DNA of 64,000 nt, from assembly GCA_964036045.1 (NCBI GenBank), contig OZ038398.1, positions 26,046,109 through 26,110,108 of the forward strand. Direction: 5' to 3'. This stretch comes from Eutreptiella sp. 'Long Island Sound 2002' (taxonomy: Eukaryota; Euglenozoa; Euglenophyceae; Eutreptiales; Eutreptiaceae). The position numbers were made by a program, and so were the translations under genes. The notes under the pieces are model-generated. The model worked only from the letters and a program-made list of their open reading frames with translations, was not told where the DNA came from and did no database searches. This document shows, one piece after another, positions 23,230 through 33,957 of this stretch; the first letter of the stretch is position 1; the number at the start of each line of letters is the position of its first letter.

Positions 23230-23863
23230 GAACATACACACACGTGCATAAACGCTTGCTTCGCTTGTGTTCCGTTTTATCCTTCCCTTGCTTCGCTCTC
23301 CAGCGGTAGGTAAGGTAAGTAAGCCCAGGAGAGGCCACCCCCTGGTGGAGTTCGTGATTGAGGTGTGGATTGGTAGGAAAGAAGTGATTGAAAAGAGAGA
23401 TTGGAACCTTCGTGCATAACCGTGCATGCATATGGCGCATTAAAGGGTAGGCCACGCGTGTTGCGCACGGTAAAACCCTTGTTTAGGTTACCCAGGGGCT
23501 CCACCCTACGTTCTTTAAGAGAACGGGTGGAGTTCCTTAAGCTTGCTTGCTTGCACTTGGGTTTGGGAACAGCGTATTATAGGGCAGCCTGAGAAGCGTA
23601 TAATACGTGGAGGCTGTCTTGGTTCCTCAGTCTCAAACCCAAGTCATTTGCCTTTGTTTTACAGGTGGGCAGGTCAGGGTGAATTGGTGCAGTCCCATGC
23701 CGTGCTAAAACATATGGCGCTGATCACACAATCAACAAACTGCGCCTCAGCCAGGAGTGGCGAGGGCAGTCCGACATCTTCGACATCCACACTGTGCACG
23801 CAACCTGAGCACTCCTTCCCTCCAAGCCCTGACAGGGAAACACGTAGTGGCGTCCCTGTTAGG
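23230..23863 (+). repeat. 634-bp dispersed repeat with structured RNA core, copy A
   Basis: It aligns over its full length with 51775-52408, and both copies measure 634 bases. Conserved landmarks are GCGGTAGGTAAGGTA, GGCCACCCCCTGGTGGAG (a hairpin), GCATTAAAGGGTAGGCCAC, TACCCAGGGGCTCC, GTATTATAGGGCA, TGCCTTTGTTTTACAG with GTGGGCAGG, and CACTCCTTCCCTCCAAGCCC. The open frames differ between copies, so protein coding is unlikely. GTAAG words near the start and a TTTTACAG near 23663 resemble intron borders. Confidence 0.8.
23490..23650 (+). ncRNA. Putative structured RNA: hairpin plus closed H-type pseudoknot (copy A)
   Basis: Hairpin 1 pairs 23499-23506 with 23525-23532 (CTCCACCC with GGGTGGAG), with GTTCT and AGAAC pairing inside. 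An outer helix pairs 23555-23568 with 23631-23644. Inside it, CGTATTATA (573-581) pairs with TATAATACG (599-607), while 583-590 pairs with 611-618. The two helices interleave as a-b-a'-b', a pseudoknot. Copy B keeps each helix with substitutions on both sides. The RNA class is unknown; it does not match the strand order of HDV-like ribozymes or known riboswitches that I can recall. Confidence 0.5.
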
Positions 23864-24493
23864 TATTCTCACTATCATTGCTCATCCTGCCTGCCCCAAC
23901 GGGAGATGGTTGGCGACGAAACAATGGGATGGCCGTGGTGTGTGGGGTGTTCAAGTGGAAGCACAAGCAAGACATGCCGTGTTTAGTGTGCACATGGCGT
24001 GTGGGCATTGGAACTAGCATTCTTCAGGATTTTCTCTACGGGCGGGGGGGGGGGGGGATAATTTTCGTTTTTAAGGAAGGTGACGAAATTTTCCCCTTGC
24101 GCAATTTAGGGGTGTTGGCGGGCAGTGAAGATTCCAATGGCACTGCATACTGCGGGTAACCTGGCATCAGATGTTAAGCCCTTTCGTTTGGAACAGGAGA
24201 TTCTTTCAGATGACGTGAACTCCTGCTGCTTTCAGTCGCAATGTGATTTGCAAATGTTTCTGACTCTGAACGGAGCATGGGGTTGCACGTGAGGGTGTGC
24301 TGAGGCAGTTGGATTTGGGATCTTCAAGGGCGGCGAAATCCCCCCGAACTTTTCCCTGGCAAAATAATCTCTGTGCACCCCCCAACCCCCAACCCCCTGT
24401 AGATGATGGAGTCCCACTCCGCAAACAGCAAGGACGGCGGCTGGTATTCTTCATGGCAAATGGTGCATTCGGGTGTCTGCCCACAACATAAAG

Positions 24494-24667
24494 CAGATTG
24501 GTGAACGGATTACGTTTTTTGACTTGTATGTTCATGAGCGTGCGGTGCCAGTACCAAATGGGGGGGAGTCTTGGTTCAGATTTGTTGTTGGTGACAGGGC
24601 CGGCTTGGCAGCAGAGATATTACTGCCATTGACCATGCGGAGCCGGGGGTCACAATCACAGAGCTGA
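24494..24667 (+). CDS. Exon-like open segment, function unknown
   Basis: After AAAGCAG the frame reads IGERITFFDLYVHERAVPVP and SWFRFVVGDRAGLAAEILLP. This is well-balanced beta-rich sequence in an otherwise non-coding tract. I do not recognise the fold, and no firm donor is seen before the stop near 24667. It could be an exon of the enclosing + strand gene or a remnant of a captured gene. Confidence 0.35.
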   Translation, partial: QIGERITFFDLYVHERAVPVPNGGESWFRFVVGDRAGLAAEILLPLTMRSRGSQSQS

Positions 24668-25949
24668 TGTGGATGGCATGCACGAAGGCGCCTATTGTAC
24701 CCTTGATGAGCATGTTCTTGCGTTAGTGATGCGCACCCTTCACTGAGGCCAGCGCATATACGTCTCGGTACAGGGGGTGGTTTGGTTACCGAATCCACCA
24801 AATTCAGACGTGCACAAAGAAAGGCACAGCGCCATGTCTCACCTGAACCACAACGGGCTTCTGGGGTTGCGCCGCCCAAAGTCCCATGTTCTGCCTCCAC
24901 CCGCTCATTTTCCCACATTAAAATGATTTGAATCATCTTCCATTGGCGTACTTGTGCGGACGCACATTTAGTATCGACTGTTTTCCTGTTCTACCTGAAC
25001 AATGAAACAGGGCAATAATGGGTCACATGCACAAAAACCGGTCAAGTGCCATCAGAAAGATGAACCCCCGCTTTTCCCAATGCTAGGATTTGCAGTGCAA
25101 AAACCCCCCAAGTGGAGAGCCGTGTAGGTGTTGCCTTCGAGGGGACAAAGTTCCCCAGTTTGGCGACCAGCCCCCAACCCCCTCCCCCTCAGCCTCCTCC
25201 CACATATGACCTCCACCGACACAAACACGCCACAGAAACGACATGGCACTGGAAAACCCATCGTACTGAATGGCAGCCAGCCCGTTTTTGCGGTAATACC
25301 TCCTGTGGCGCCTCTTTCCTCTCATTCTACCACCCCGGTATGATGGCTGACAGCTATCCTTTGTTCTGGGTGTGGCTGCGTCCCAGACCTCCAGTGTGAG
25401 GACCCTGGAGGGCACCAGATGCAACAAAAACAGACAAACAAACAGGTCTTTCTTTCTGAATGAAGGTCTGAGTCCAAAAACAAGTTTGTGTACCTTGAAT
25501 TGGCCTCCAGGTTCGGGCCGTTTCATGAGTTTCATTTTCTCCTGAGGAAACATTTTCTGATGTTGAGGGGTGGGTTGGTCGGCTGGGGTTTGTCCTGGGG
25601 GGGGGGGTCCTGAAGCAATGGCCTGTTCCTGGAGCTCTTGGTGGACGGCTTTGTGAGGCAAGGTTAGTACTCCGGAGCTTCCGTGCGCAATGTTTTGTTT
25701 GTCAGTCGGATATGCCTCACCTGATTTGAGATAGTGCTTGTGGTTGTGCCGGGTGTATATATCCTGCCCTTGTGCCCTTGGAGATGAGCCACACCCAAGG
25801 ATACATGAGCAGGGCTGACGGCCGTAGAAGGGTGGGGGGTACCCCCTTTGAACCCCCTCCCCCTCTCCTGCGGCTGGACCCAGGTTGAAAGTGGGAAATA
25901 ATGAAATTTACAAAAGGAAAAATTGACTTGGGCCATTTTTGGTACACGA

Positions 25950-26971
25950 AATCGCCCTCACACAGGTTAATAGATCAAAGCCAGGTGGGCCCATATGTAT
26001 GGGATAACGCCACATACCCCCCCCCCCCCGTTTGGGCCTTTTTGGGCCTATTCGCATACCCTACCTCAAGGGGTTGAATTGTTGGTTTAACCCCTTGTAA
26101 AATCACTATTTTGTCCAATAAATGCATCCCCCAATGAGTTTTTGGTTCGGACCCCCCCTAGAACCCCCCCACTTGAAAGACACTTTTTTGAGGTGTCATG
26201 AGGGGGGGGGGGGGGCTGGGGGGGGGGGGGGGGTTAAAAATGTCCAAAAAAAATGACCCCCTTTTTTCTGTGTTGAAAATCATGAATCTTTTGGGGTTTT
26301 TTGGATTTTGAGCTGAAAAAGTGTTTTCGGGCCCCAACTCCATGGGGTTCGTATGGGGCGGAGTGGGAGACGCGCTTAAGTAGTTTATGCACTTTCCAGC
26401 CTCTGAGGGGTGCAAGCAGGGATGCTGTGACAGTATATGCCTACTATGATACAAAAGGACGTTTTTTGCAGCCTCTAACATTCGCCAGGACCGATCATGG
26501 CCCATGTAAAAGACGCGAAATGACCGTTTCTGCCAATAGTGGGTTACATGTGTGCATGGAGTTGTGCACAACGCGCTTGTGCAGTTTTTCATCTTGTACA
26601 GCTCAAGGATCGAAGTTTACGAATCTTAGTTTTTTGATATCATGGCCACTCACAATGATCACCCAAGCTATGTAAGCATGTTTTGGGCAGTATTTATGTG
26701 TTTTTCACGCTATTTGAGTAGTTGGTTGGTTGGGGGGGGGGGGGGGGGGCTCCCAATGGACTTGTACACAGCCTCCTAACTGCACTTTTTCACTCTGGAC
26801 CACTCAAAAATCGAAGTCTCTGAAACTGATTTTTTGATATCATGACCACGCACAATGACCATCCAAGCTATGTAAAGGATGTTTTAGGCCGTGTTTATGT
26901 GTTTTTTTTCGGGTATTGGGTGTGTGTGTCACTTGGGTGTGCATTGCTCGGGGTGGATTCTCTGCGAGGTG
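25950..26971. mobile_element. Copy of the CACCTCG-ended element family
   Basis: The order of landmarks matches 16662-17838: AGGTTAATAGATCAAAGCC, a CATACCCC block, AACCCCTTGTAAAATCACT, TTTTGTCCAATAA, then two 175-base-type units with G runs. It ends at CTCTGCGAGGTG (26960-26971). The left end has decayed to CCCTCACACAGG. It is non-coding. Confidence 0.55.
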
Positions 26972-27945
26972 GACTTGCCGGAGGCAATTCTGGACCCCTG
27001 CTCCCTCCCCCACTCTTGCCCCACCCCACATCAGGCTCATGCCCCGCACTTCCCTTTGGCGCCCGTTAGGGGTGTTGAGTCGCGGAGTCCTGCTACGTTT
27101 GGTGCGTGGCACAATACCGGTGATGTCCATCTTCGACATGAGCCCGGAGGTGTTGTGTGTGCGTGTCATGTGTGTTCCGAGGTCCGTCCGGATGGGCGTT
27201 GTGACACTTGACGGGGCTGTGTTGACCCCCAGCCCCGACGAGCCCTTCCATTTCCAGGCTTCGAGGATGGGCTGGGCAGTCCGCCACCACACATCTGGTG
27301 CCTGTATAACCCCCCCCCCCCCCCCCGCGCTCCAGGGAAAGACTTTGTGTGGAGCACTGCCGGCGCCAACATGGGAGGGGCACTCGTGCCCCCTACACGC
27401 AGCAGAAACAAATTTCCGCCGGCTGTTAGAGGTAGCCGGGCGGGCTGCCCACCTCTTGCAGGTTTTTTTTTTACCCGCCCAACCCAATTCATGCATTTAT
27501 TCATTGTCTGGCAGCTTAACCCCCGCCTGGGAAGGTGAACGGGAAGGTTGAAGGGGGAATACTACAATATGGTGGAGCTGTGGCATAGGAGCTGAGAGAT
27601 GTACCTGATTCTGTGAAGTCTGAGTGTGTAGGGGTTGTTCCTGAGGGATTCCGGAAGAACAGTGCGTTGTGTGTGGGAGGCTACTGAAGATTGGAGAACA
27701 CATTCAGGAAGGTCAGGATTGCTTTTTTTGATTTGGGAGGGAATGCGGGAGTGCGTGCTCAAGGGGAGACAAATGGAATTGAGGTTCACCTCCGGGGGGA
27801 CAACCAACCCTCCATCTACAAGTGGAGGATTCCCTCCTCAAAAGGCGAACACGTAGGTACACCCGAAAGTACCAACCGGCATACTCACTCAGCCTTTATC
27901 CCCCCCCCCCCCCCCCGGTTACGCGCTAGAACACCCACTTTTCGT

Positions 27946-28285
27946 CAGGGCGGTCCTTAAGGAACAAGAGTATTTTTTTGTTAAGGGCCGCCCTTAAGGA
28001 CCGCCCCAAGGGACCACAAACCACCAACTGCCAACGGCCACCGACCGCCAACGGCCACCAACCGCCAAACACCAACCGCCACCAACCACCAATCACCAAC
28101 CACCAACCGCCGCCAACCACCACCAGCCGTCACGAACCGCCAGTTGCCAACTGCCAACCGCCAATCGCCGCCAACCGCCAACCGCCAACCGCCACCAACC
28201 ATGGTTGAGCACATGGAGTGCCCGCGGGATTTCTGGGAAAACTGCGCAATGGAACAGTTTTTTTTCCCCGTTAAGGACCGCCCTG
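27946..28285. mobile_element. hAT-like MITE, complete, 340 bp
   Basis: The ends are inverted: CAGGGCGGTCCTTAAGG at the left and the complement of CAGGGCGGTCCTTAACGG at the right. Flanking 8-mers are CTTTTCGT (27938-27945) and ATTTTCGT (28286-28293), a target duplication with one mismatch. CAGGG ends with 8-bp duplications are characteristic of hAT transposons. The core is a CCAACCGCCA minisatellite (28018-28200). There is no gene, so it would depend on a transposase elsewhere. Confidence 0.75.
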
Positions 28286-28874
28286 ATTTTCGTTCCCGTA
28301 GAACCCAAATTCTGCTAGAACGAAAAGGATGAGCGTGAGCCCAACCCATGGGGGACGGGGACTGGTGGCGCTCCGGATGGAATGCGGACCCTGCATGAGA
28401 ATGGTTCTGTGGGCCCCAGGTCCACTTTCAATGGGTTTTCTGACCTAAAATTTGTTTGCTCTTTTCGTTCTAGTATTGTCCTAGCGATTTTCTAGGGCTA
28501 GATGTTCCAGTCCAGTCTAGTTGGTCTATCGCTAGAACAGTATTGGGTGTTTTTGGCGTACCAAGCCCCCCCCCCCCCCCCGGCGGTCCTTTTTCTGCAG
28601 AGGCCATTTGGTGCGGAATGAGGCCCGCTCCCGGTCCATGGGGCAGGGGGTGTCTCCAGACGGACGGCGGAGCCTTGCGACCAGCACCACAAGCCCCTCC
28701 ACAACCCCAACGCACATTCCACAACCCTGTAGCATGGTATAGGCAGACCGGCAGCTCAGTGCAGAGCGAAAGGGCCTGTCCAGGCATCATGGACCCGGGG
28801 GCAGGCCTGTGCTTAATTTTTTCCCCCCAAGGGTGCCCCCCCGCCCCCCCACCATTGTGGGAAAAAATGAAATC

Positions 28875-29045
28875 ACCTCGAAGAGAGGCTGTTAGATCAA
28901 GCGCAGGCGCAGGCGTTGTATACCCCTTTTTGGGGGTCGTTCGCGTAGTTTCGCATGGTTTCTGATGGCTAACCCCTTGTAAAATCATCATTTTAAGACC
29001 AAAAATTATCCCCCAATAATTTTTTTGGATTTTGACACCCCCCCC
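28875..29045. repeat. Left-end fragment of the CACCTCG-ended family
   Basis: Starts at TCACCTCGAAGAGAGG and continues with CTGTTAGATCAAGCGCAGGC, CCCCTTTTTGGGG, TTCGCGTAG and CCCCTTGTAAAATCATC. It has no matching right end and is followed directly by C and G runs and then the complete copy at 29298. Confidence 0.6.
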
Positions 29046-29297
29046 CCCTCCCGTACCCCTTTTTTGGGGGGGGTGTCAAAACTTCTTTGCGTATTGTGGC
29101 CGCTGTGTGGATATTCAGACCTGGGTCCTAAAGAATTTTTTTCTTGTATATGGACCCCCTAACCCATGGCGGGGGTCCCGGGTCCCAACTCCGGGTACCT
29201 CCAGTCCCCCCCCCCCCCCCCGCCCCGAAATGGCCCCTTGCCAGTGAGGACTGTGCCGTCTTCACGCTGGGTAGGCTGTTTAGTGGCACCTGAAAAT

Positions 29298-29937
29298 CAC
29301 CTCGAAGAGAGGTTGTTAGATCAAGCGCAGGCGCGGGCGTCATATACCCCCCTTTTTTGGGGTCATTCGCGTAGCATACCCCAAGGCATGATATTGGATG
29401 TCCAACCCCTTGTAAAATCATTATTTTGCCCAATAAGACCATCCCCCAATGGATTTTTTGATTTTGAGGCCTCTACCCCCTAAAACTGGATATCACTTTT
29501 TTGAGGGGGGGGGTGGGGGGGGGTGGGGGGGGGTGGGGGGGGGGGTCAAAAGTTTTTGCTTAATAGGCTACAAGCAGTGGGGACGCACGGTGCTGGTAAC
29601 ACGGCCAGCGGTCCAATGGTAACGCAGCCGATACCAGATGTATGTGCATATGTGTGTGCATATGTGTGTCGGTTCGAATCCTGATCTGCTGACTTTTAGC
29701 GCCGCCGCCGCCGGCGGCGGCGCCAAAGTGGGCAGACTGGGGTTCGAACCGCCGACCACACGGATGCCGGTCAGCTGCGTTACCACTCGGCCACTACTTG
29801 GATTGCGGCGAAGGGCCTCCCTGCTGCTTGGGGCCGCATCTGCCACTGACAAAAAACCCAAACTGTGTGTATCTGTCTGACTGCCTGCTTGCTGGCTCAG
29901 GGACTGATTGGCTGACTGTCAACCTCTCTTCGAGGTG
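29298..29937. mobile_element. CACCTCG-ended element with perfect 18-bp inverted ends
   Basis: The ends CACCTCGAAGAGAGGTTG (29298-29315) and its exact complement (29920-29937) define a 640-bp element. The left half has the family landmarks (GTTAGATCAAGCGCAGG, AACCCCTTGTAAAATCATT, CCCAATAA) and a G-run block near 29505-29545. The right half carries a convergent pair of tRNA-like modules. There is no protein-coding capacity, and no target duplication is clear. Confidence 0.65.
29601..29798. repeat. Convergent tRNA-like modules around a GC palindrome
   Basis: On the plus strand, 29601-29695 has a D-arm-like AGCGGTCCAATGGTAACGC and a box B GGTTCGAATCC. On the minus strand, 29798-29726 has GGCCGAGTGGTAACGC and a box B GGTTCGAACCCC. 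Between them is a palindrome of GCC and GGC triplets (29698-29724). The acceptor stems do not pair well, so these are tRNA-derived (SINE-like) modules rather than functional tRNAs. Confidence 0.6.
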
Positions 29938-30738
29938 CACTGCCGAAGGCAATAGAATTTTTTCAAAATCCGATTTTTGTGAAACCCTTCTGTTGCCCCT
30001 AGGATGGGTTTGGGTGATCATTTGGTGACAATACGGGGACTTGAGCACCCATGGTGACCACGTAGTGGCTGCTGGGCCCATCTAGCCCGAGCCATGGCCC
30101 CCCCATGAGCTTCAAAACTGCTGTTTGTAGGAGATTCACTGGTGTGCGTACAGCCTCAGCAGTTTTCCACCCTCTACAGATCAAAAATTCAAAATTTTCA
30201 AAACTGATTTCTTTTTGATATTTTGACCATTCACAATGATGAAATATCCTATGTAAAGCATGTTGTAGACCCTTTTTGTGTGTTTTTCACCCTATTGGGG
30301 TGTTTGGAGGGAGGCAGGGGCGAGGGCACAACTCTAACTTGCTTATGCAGTTTTCCACTCTGTGCAGCTCAAAAATGGCCCCCCTGCCCCCCCAACACAC
30401 ACCCTTTAAGCACAGCCCTGCCCAGGGACCAGCGCGGTCCTTGGAGCCCCCTGGGTTGTGCACAATAGGGGCACTGGAAGGAGGGCCTTGTGCCGCCCCC
30501 TGAGGCCGCGGTCGATGATCACAGCGGAGTGTGCAGCGGGTTGCGAGTGCAGATGCCTCCTCCCACTGCTGGCTGAAGGTCCGGAGGGGGAGGGGGATTC
30601 TAAGTGGGTGGCCCACCAGCCTTCCCCCCACACGGGTCCACGCAAGTGCAGTGCGTCCGGGAGGACTAGCAAGGGGTTTGTTGTGGCTGAGCAGGGTCAG
30701 ATAGGGCCGCCCTTGTCATTCCTACCCTTGGTCTGCAG

Positions 30739-30831
30739 GCGCAGCGCATTTGGAACCAGTCCATTCCGTGGGTGATGCGCGAGAACCCTCATTACTACTG
30801 CTTCGAGCTGCCACAGGGGGTACCCCGTTAA
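30739..30831 (+). CDS. Probable last exon of the GT17 gene
   Basis: After a strong acceptor (CCCTTGGTCTGCAG) the frame reads NQSIPWVMRENPHYYCFELP, then QGVPR and TAA. The spacing and residues resemble the GT17 C-terminal block, in which a Pro- and Leu-rich turn precedes ENxxxFxxLLP and a final Arg. It lies 12 kb beyond the catalytic exon at 18080, on the same strand. The exons that should carry the GWHC region in between were not identified. A GT donor could also be read at GGGGTACC, but translation to the stop suits the family. Confidence 0.5.
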   Translation, partial: AQRIWNQSIPWVMRENPHYYCFELPQGVPR

Positions 30832-31017
30832 GCCGCCGTCTGCTGCAACGGTGAGGCTTCTGTTGAGGGGGGCATGTGGCGGCGTGTACCCGCGGCACGT
30901 GCGCATGTGAAAAGCGCAGAAATTACCACAGTGCTCTGGATCTCTGGGGCCCGTGCACGCGTTACGCGCTATGGGGGGCAGGGCTGTTGGCAGTACCTTA
31001 GGTCTTCCTTGCAGGAC

Positions 31018-31197
31018 CCTGCAGCCTCTTGCCCTCGACGGAGGCCCTGGCGCCGGTCCCGAAGCTCTTCAGGCGGCACAACGGGCACAAAGGGCTACTG
31101 CAGCACCAGTTGGTGTATCCTGCAGACGAGGCATGTGTGCGTCGGGCTCAGTACTCCAGTGCAAAGTGGCGAACCTCCTCAAGGTTCAAGGTGAAGT
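31018..31197 (+). CDS. Exon-like segment, function unknown
   Basis: Acceptor CTTCCTTGCAG and donor GTGAAG (after TTCAAG) bound an open frame reading ALAPVPKLFRRHNGHKGLLQ and AQYSSAKWRTSSRFK. The composition is protein-like. It lies just after the probable GT17 terminal exon, so it may belong to another gene or to an alternative end. Two other frames are also open across it, which lowers confidence. Confidence 0.3.
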
Positions 31198-33033
31198 AGT
31201 CGAGGAGCCAAGAAGCGGCGCAGAGTACATGAAAGCGACAGTCAGTGCATTCCCGTCTCACACTGACAAGAGTAGTGCCCAACTCTCACGTCAAGTCAGC
31301 ATCCGACGAACACCAGGCGTGCCTCGCGTACCTCCAGCGCGGTCGGAGCCCCTTCTGCCTCAGGTTTCGGACCACAGGACCTGCCAACATTTGTGGTCGA
31401 GTGTCAAACAGCCTCGTGCTGGTGCGCGCCATGGCTGGGGGTTGGTGATCACAGCAGTTTGCAGGCAATTCCATCGTGCTGGTGGTTGCTGTGGGACATC
31501 GTGGGCCAATTCCACAGCGCTGGGTCATTGGCCGTCTGCAGAAGCAGATGGCGGTTGGCGGGTGGTGGTACCGGAGCGGATCGGGACAGCCCGTTCTTCA
31601 GAGTCGGGTGCCGTGGAGTCGAGCAGGTGAGCGACGGGACGGTCCGCAATAAGAGTCGCCTGCCGGTCGGTGTTGAGCTGTCGGTGGACGAAACCAAGCG
31701 TTTGTTTGGGAAGCAAAGGACGGAGCAAAGGACGTGAGCAGTGCAGACCGGCAGGAACCGTGCCCCGCGCATTCCACGGGGATTTGGGGTAACCATCAGT
31801 GTACAGTTGCTGCCTGCTCTTTGCCCGATGCCGGACACCGTGGCATCAGCGGAGCTGCCAACGGCGGGCGGCAGACGCCGAATGGCAGGTGGTGGTGGTC
31901 CACCCACTGTTGGAGGCTTCCTGAAGCCCGAGATTGTGGTGCACCTGCACATGTTTCTTGGCGGGCCGAAGCCACACCGGTGGCTCAAGGGGTTGATTGT
32001 GGCGGAATCTCGAGCAACAGGAGAGGCGCAGCACCCGCAGGGCGGCACGCACCGCGGGCACTCTCATTGTTGAGTGTACCTTGTGGCACCCCCTCTTGCA
32101 CACCAGCAGCCCCTGCAGGCCTGGTCGTTGGACATGGGGGGCGCTACACACCTCTATTTAGAGTGTTAGTTGCCCCGTGGTGACAGCATAAGCCCACAAG
32201 ATGAAAATGCCAAAGGTGCCTGAAAATTGCCTGATGCTCAATTGACTGTGCACAATCTACACTTGTTTTTGGTTGTGTTTCAACACATGTCGGCATTTGT
32301 ACGGCTATAAATGATATCAAATAATTTATAAATATGGGATCACAATCCTACCCAGCAGGTGAAGCTGTATAAAACCCAGTTTGACAACCCGTTCGCGGTA
32401 GGTGGCGGCCAGCTCAGGCATCCAGGCGTTTCCGCAGGGCAAGACCATGCCTGAAGATAGTGGAAAATTCTGGATCAGTCAGCCTCGTGCCCCTCAGCCG
32501 CTTCATCAGCTTCCTCATTGGCTGACACAAGCAGGAGCCACAATGTGCACTACACTCAGCGCCCCATCACCCATGTCAGCCATGGGGGATGTCACATCTG
32601 CACAGCTTTTCTCACCCTTCTTTCACATGTACCTTCCTGTTTTGAAAACAGGATGGTGCGCATGGGCAGACAGCGCAGCAGCATCCTCTGCGTTGCAGTC
32701 TGCTCAAGAGATTTTGATATTTTGGCTAGGAAAACATTGCAGAACGATGTATCTAGACAAGTAATGTAGTAATTAGATGTATTTCCATCAATGTGCATGT
32801 TGCACTGCTGTTGGGATGGGATTGTCTCTGTCTTGCTTTCCACTCCTTTTGTTTGCTCTCTCGGCCTAATGTGACGCTGTCCCAAACAGATGTCAGGATG
32901 GCTGTGCAGCCTCGCAATCATGCATACAATGCCCCCAAGGCACCGTGGGTGATGACAATGAACACATTGAGGGCCACATTGCCAAAGGAGTTTGTGGGGA
33001 CACTACTGAAGGTGACAACCACTTTGCGACGTA

Positions 33034-33333
33034 GTGTTTTGGTCCCCAATCAGATTCGATGCAATTTACAAGCAGAACCATGTTTGGGCAAAGGAGCCTG
33101 CAATGGCCTACGGCAAAAAGTTTCTCTTTTCCTCTGCTCCAGGAGTTAGCAATGCTGGCCTCATATGCAATCTAATATGTAGGAGTGAAGGTCTGTTGAC
33201 CTATTTTGGTCCAGGTGCCCTGTTGTGGGCCACCAGGATGTTTCTCAACAATCTCCTTAAAAGAAGAAGGGGGAGAACAAGTCACACACATGCTGTTAAA
33301 CAGTCTTTGTGTTATCTATGTCTCATGTTGTAG
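33034..33333 (+). CDS. Open segment, unknown protein fragment
   Basis: Reads FWSPIRFDAIYKQNHVWAKE and SEGLLTYFGPGALLWATRMF, then a basic LLKRRRGR before TAG. The composition is protein-like, with Trp, Tyr and Phe well spread. There is no ATG start of its own (the frame opens at a non-ATG codon), so it is an exon or a fragment. I recognise no domain. The AT-richer surroundings (32200-33600) hold no other supportable gene. Confidence 0.3.
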   Translation: MFWSPIRFDAIYKQNHVWAKEPAMAYGKKFLFSSAPGVSNAGLICNLICRSEGLLTYFGPGALLWATRMFLNNLLKRRRGRTSHTHAVKQSLCYLCLML

Positions 33334-33889
33334 CTGTTAAGATGCTAATGCTTCCAAGTGTCTCCTTTTTAAAACATTTTTTGGCATGCTTTCATGATGT
33401 GGGTTGATTTTTCTGCAAACATTTTATGAATTTTTTTATGTAAAAGTGGGAATGATATTTGCACACACATACACACACATTGCAACACAATGCTGCAATA
33501 TTTTGAGATTTTTGAGGTCATTGTTTCAACTCATACAAAAATGGCCAAAATGAGAATCCAACCTCATTAGAAATTGGGAACTAAAGCTTCAAATTGTGCG
33601 TAATCAATACCTCCAACGACATTCCAAGTCCATGGAATGTACTGAATTTGAGGACGGTGACCCCGCACTCCGAACCAAGCCTTTTTATAGTGGCTTGGAT
33701 ACCCTCCCCCAGGGGGGGGTTGCCTGCCTGCCTTTTTGGAAATTCTGGGTGCCCTCAGCGGAATCACCTTCCCCCCCCCCCCCCCCCCGGTGGGGGTAGG
33801 CCAAGAGTGGGTTGGCATTTTTTGGGGAAAATATTTGTAAGCAAAATTTGCATTCTGTCCCTGAGCACTGGATTCCTAGATCCGGTCAG

Positions 33890-33957
33890 TACCCTAGCGG
33901 TAGTATATTACACCTGCGGCCCAGAGGTCTTGGGTTCGCACCTTGGGCGCTAGGGTA
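33890..33957 (+). repeat. tRNA-like hairpin module
   Basis: TACCCTAGCG (33890-33899) pairs perfectly with CGCTAGGGTA (33948-33957). Between them are a D-arm-like AGCGGTAGTATATTACACC and a box B-like GGGTTCGCACC. Its CCTAG, GGTA and AGAGGTC words resemble the tRNA-like block inside the LTRs at 50375 and 60992. Confidence 0.5.

Noticed and set aside
23471-23491. Telomerase RNA template near the pseudoknot (AAAACCCTTG and GTTTAGG words)
   Set aside because: A pseudoknot and telomere-like words are suggestive, but the second copy has a different sequence (GTAAACCTTG), and a template should be conserved. The repeat is also dispersed.
23571-23618. HDV-like or twister ribozyme
   Set aside because: The strand order is a simple H-type pseudoknot. 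The nested P3 hairpin and second pseudoknot of HDV-like ribozymes and the conserved twister loops are absent.
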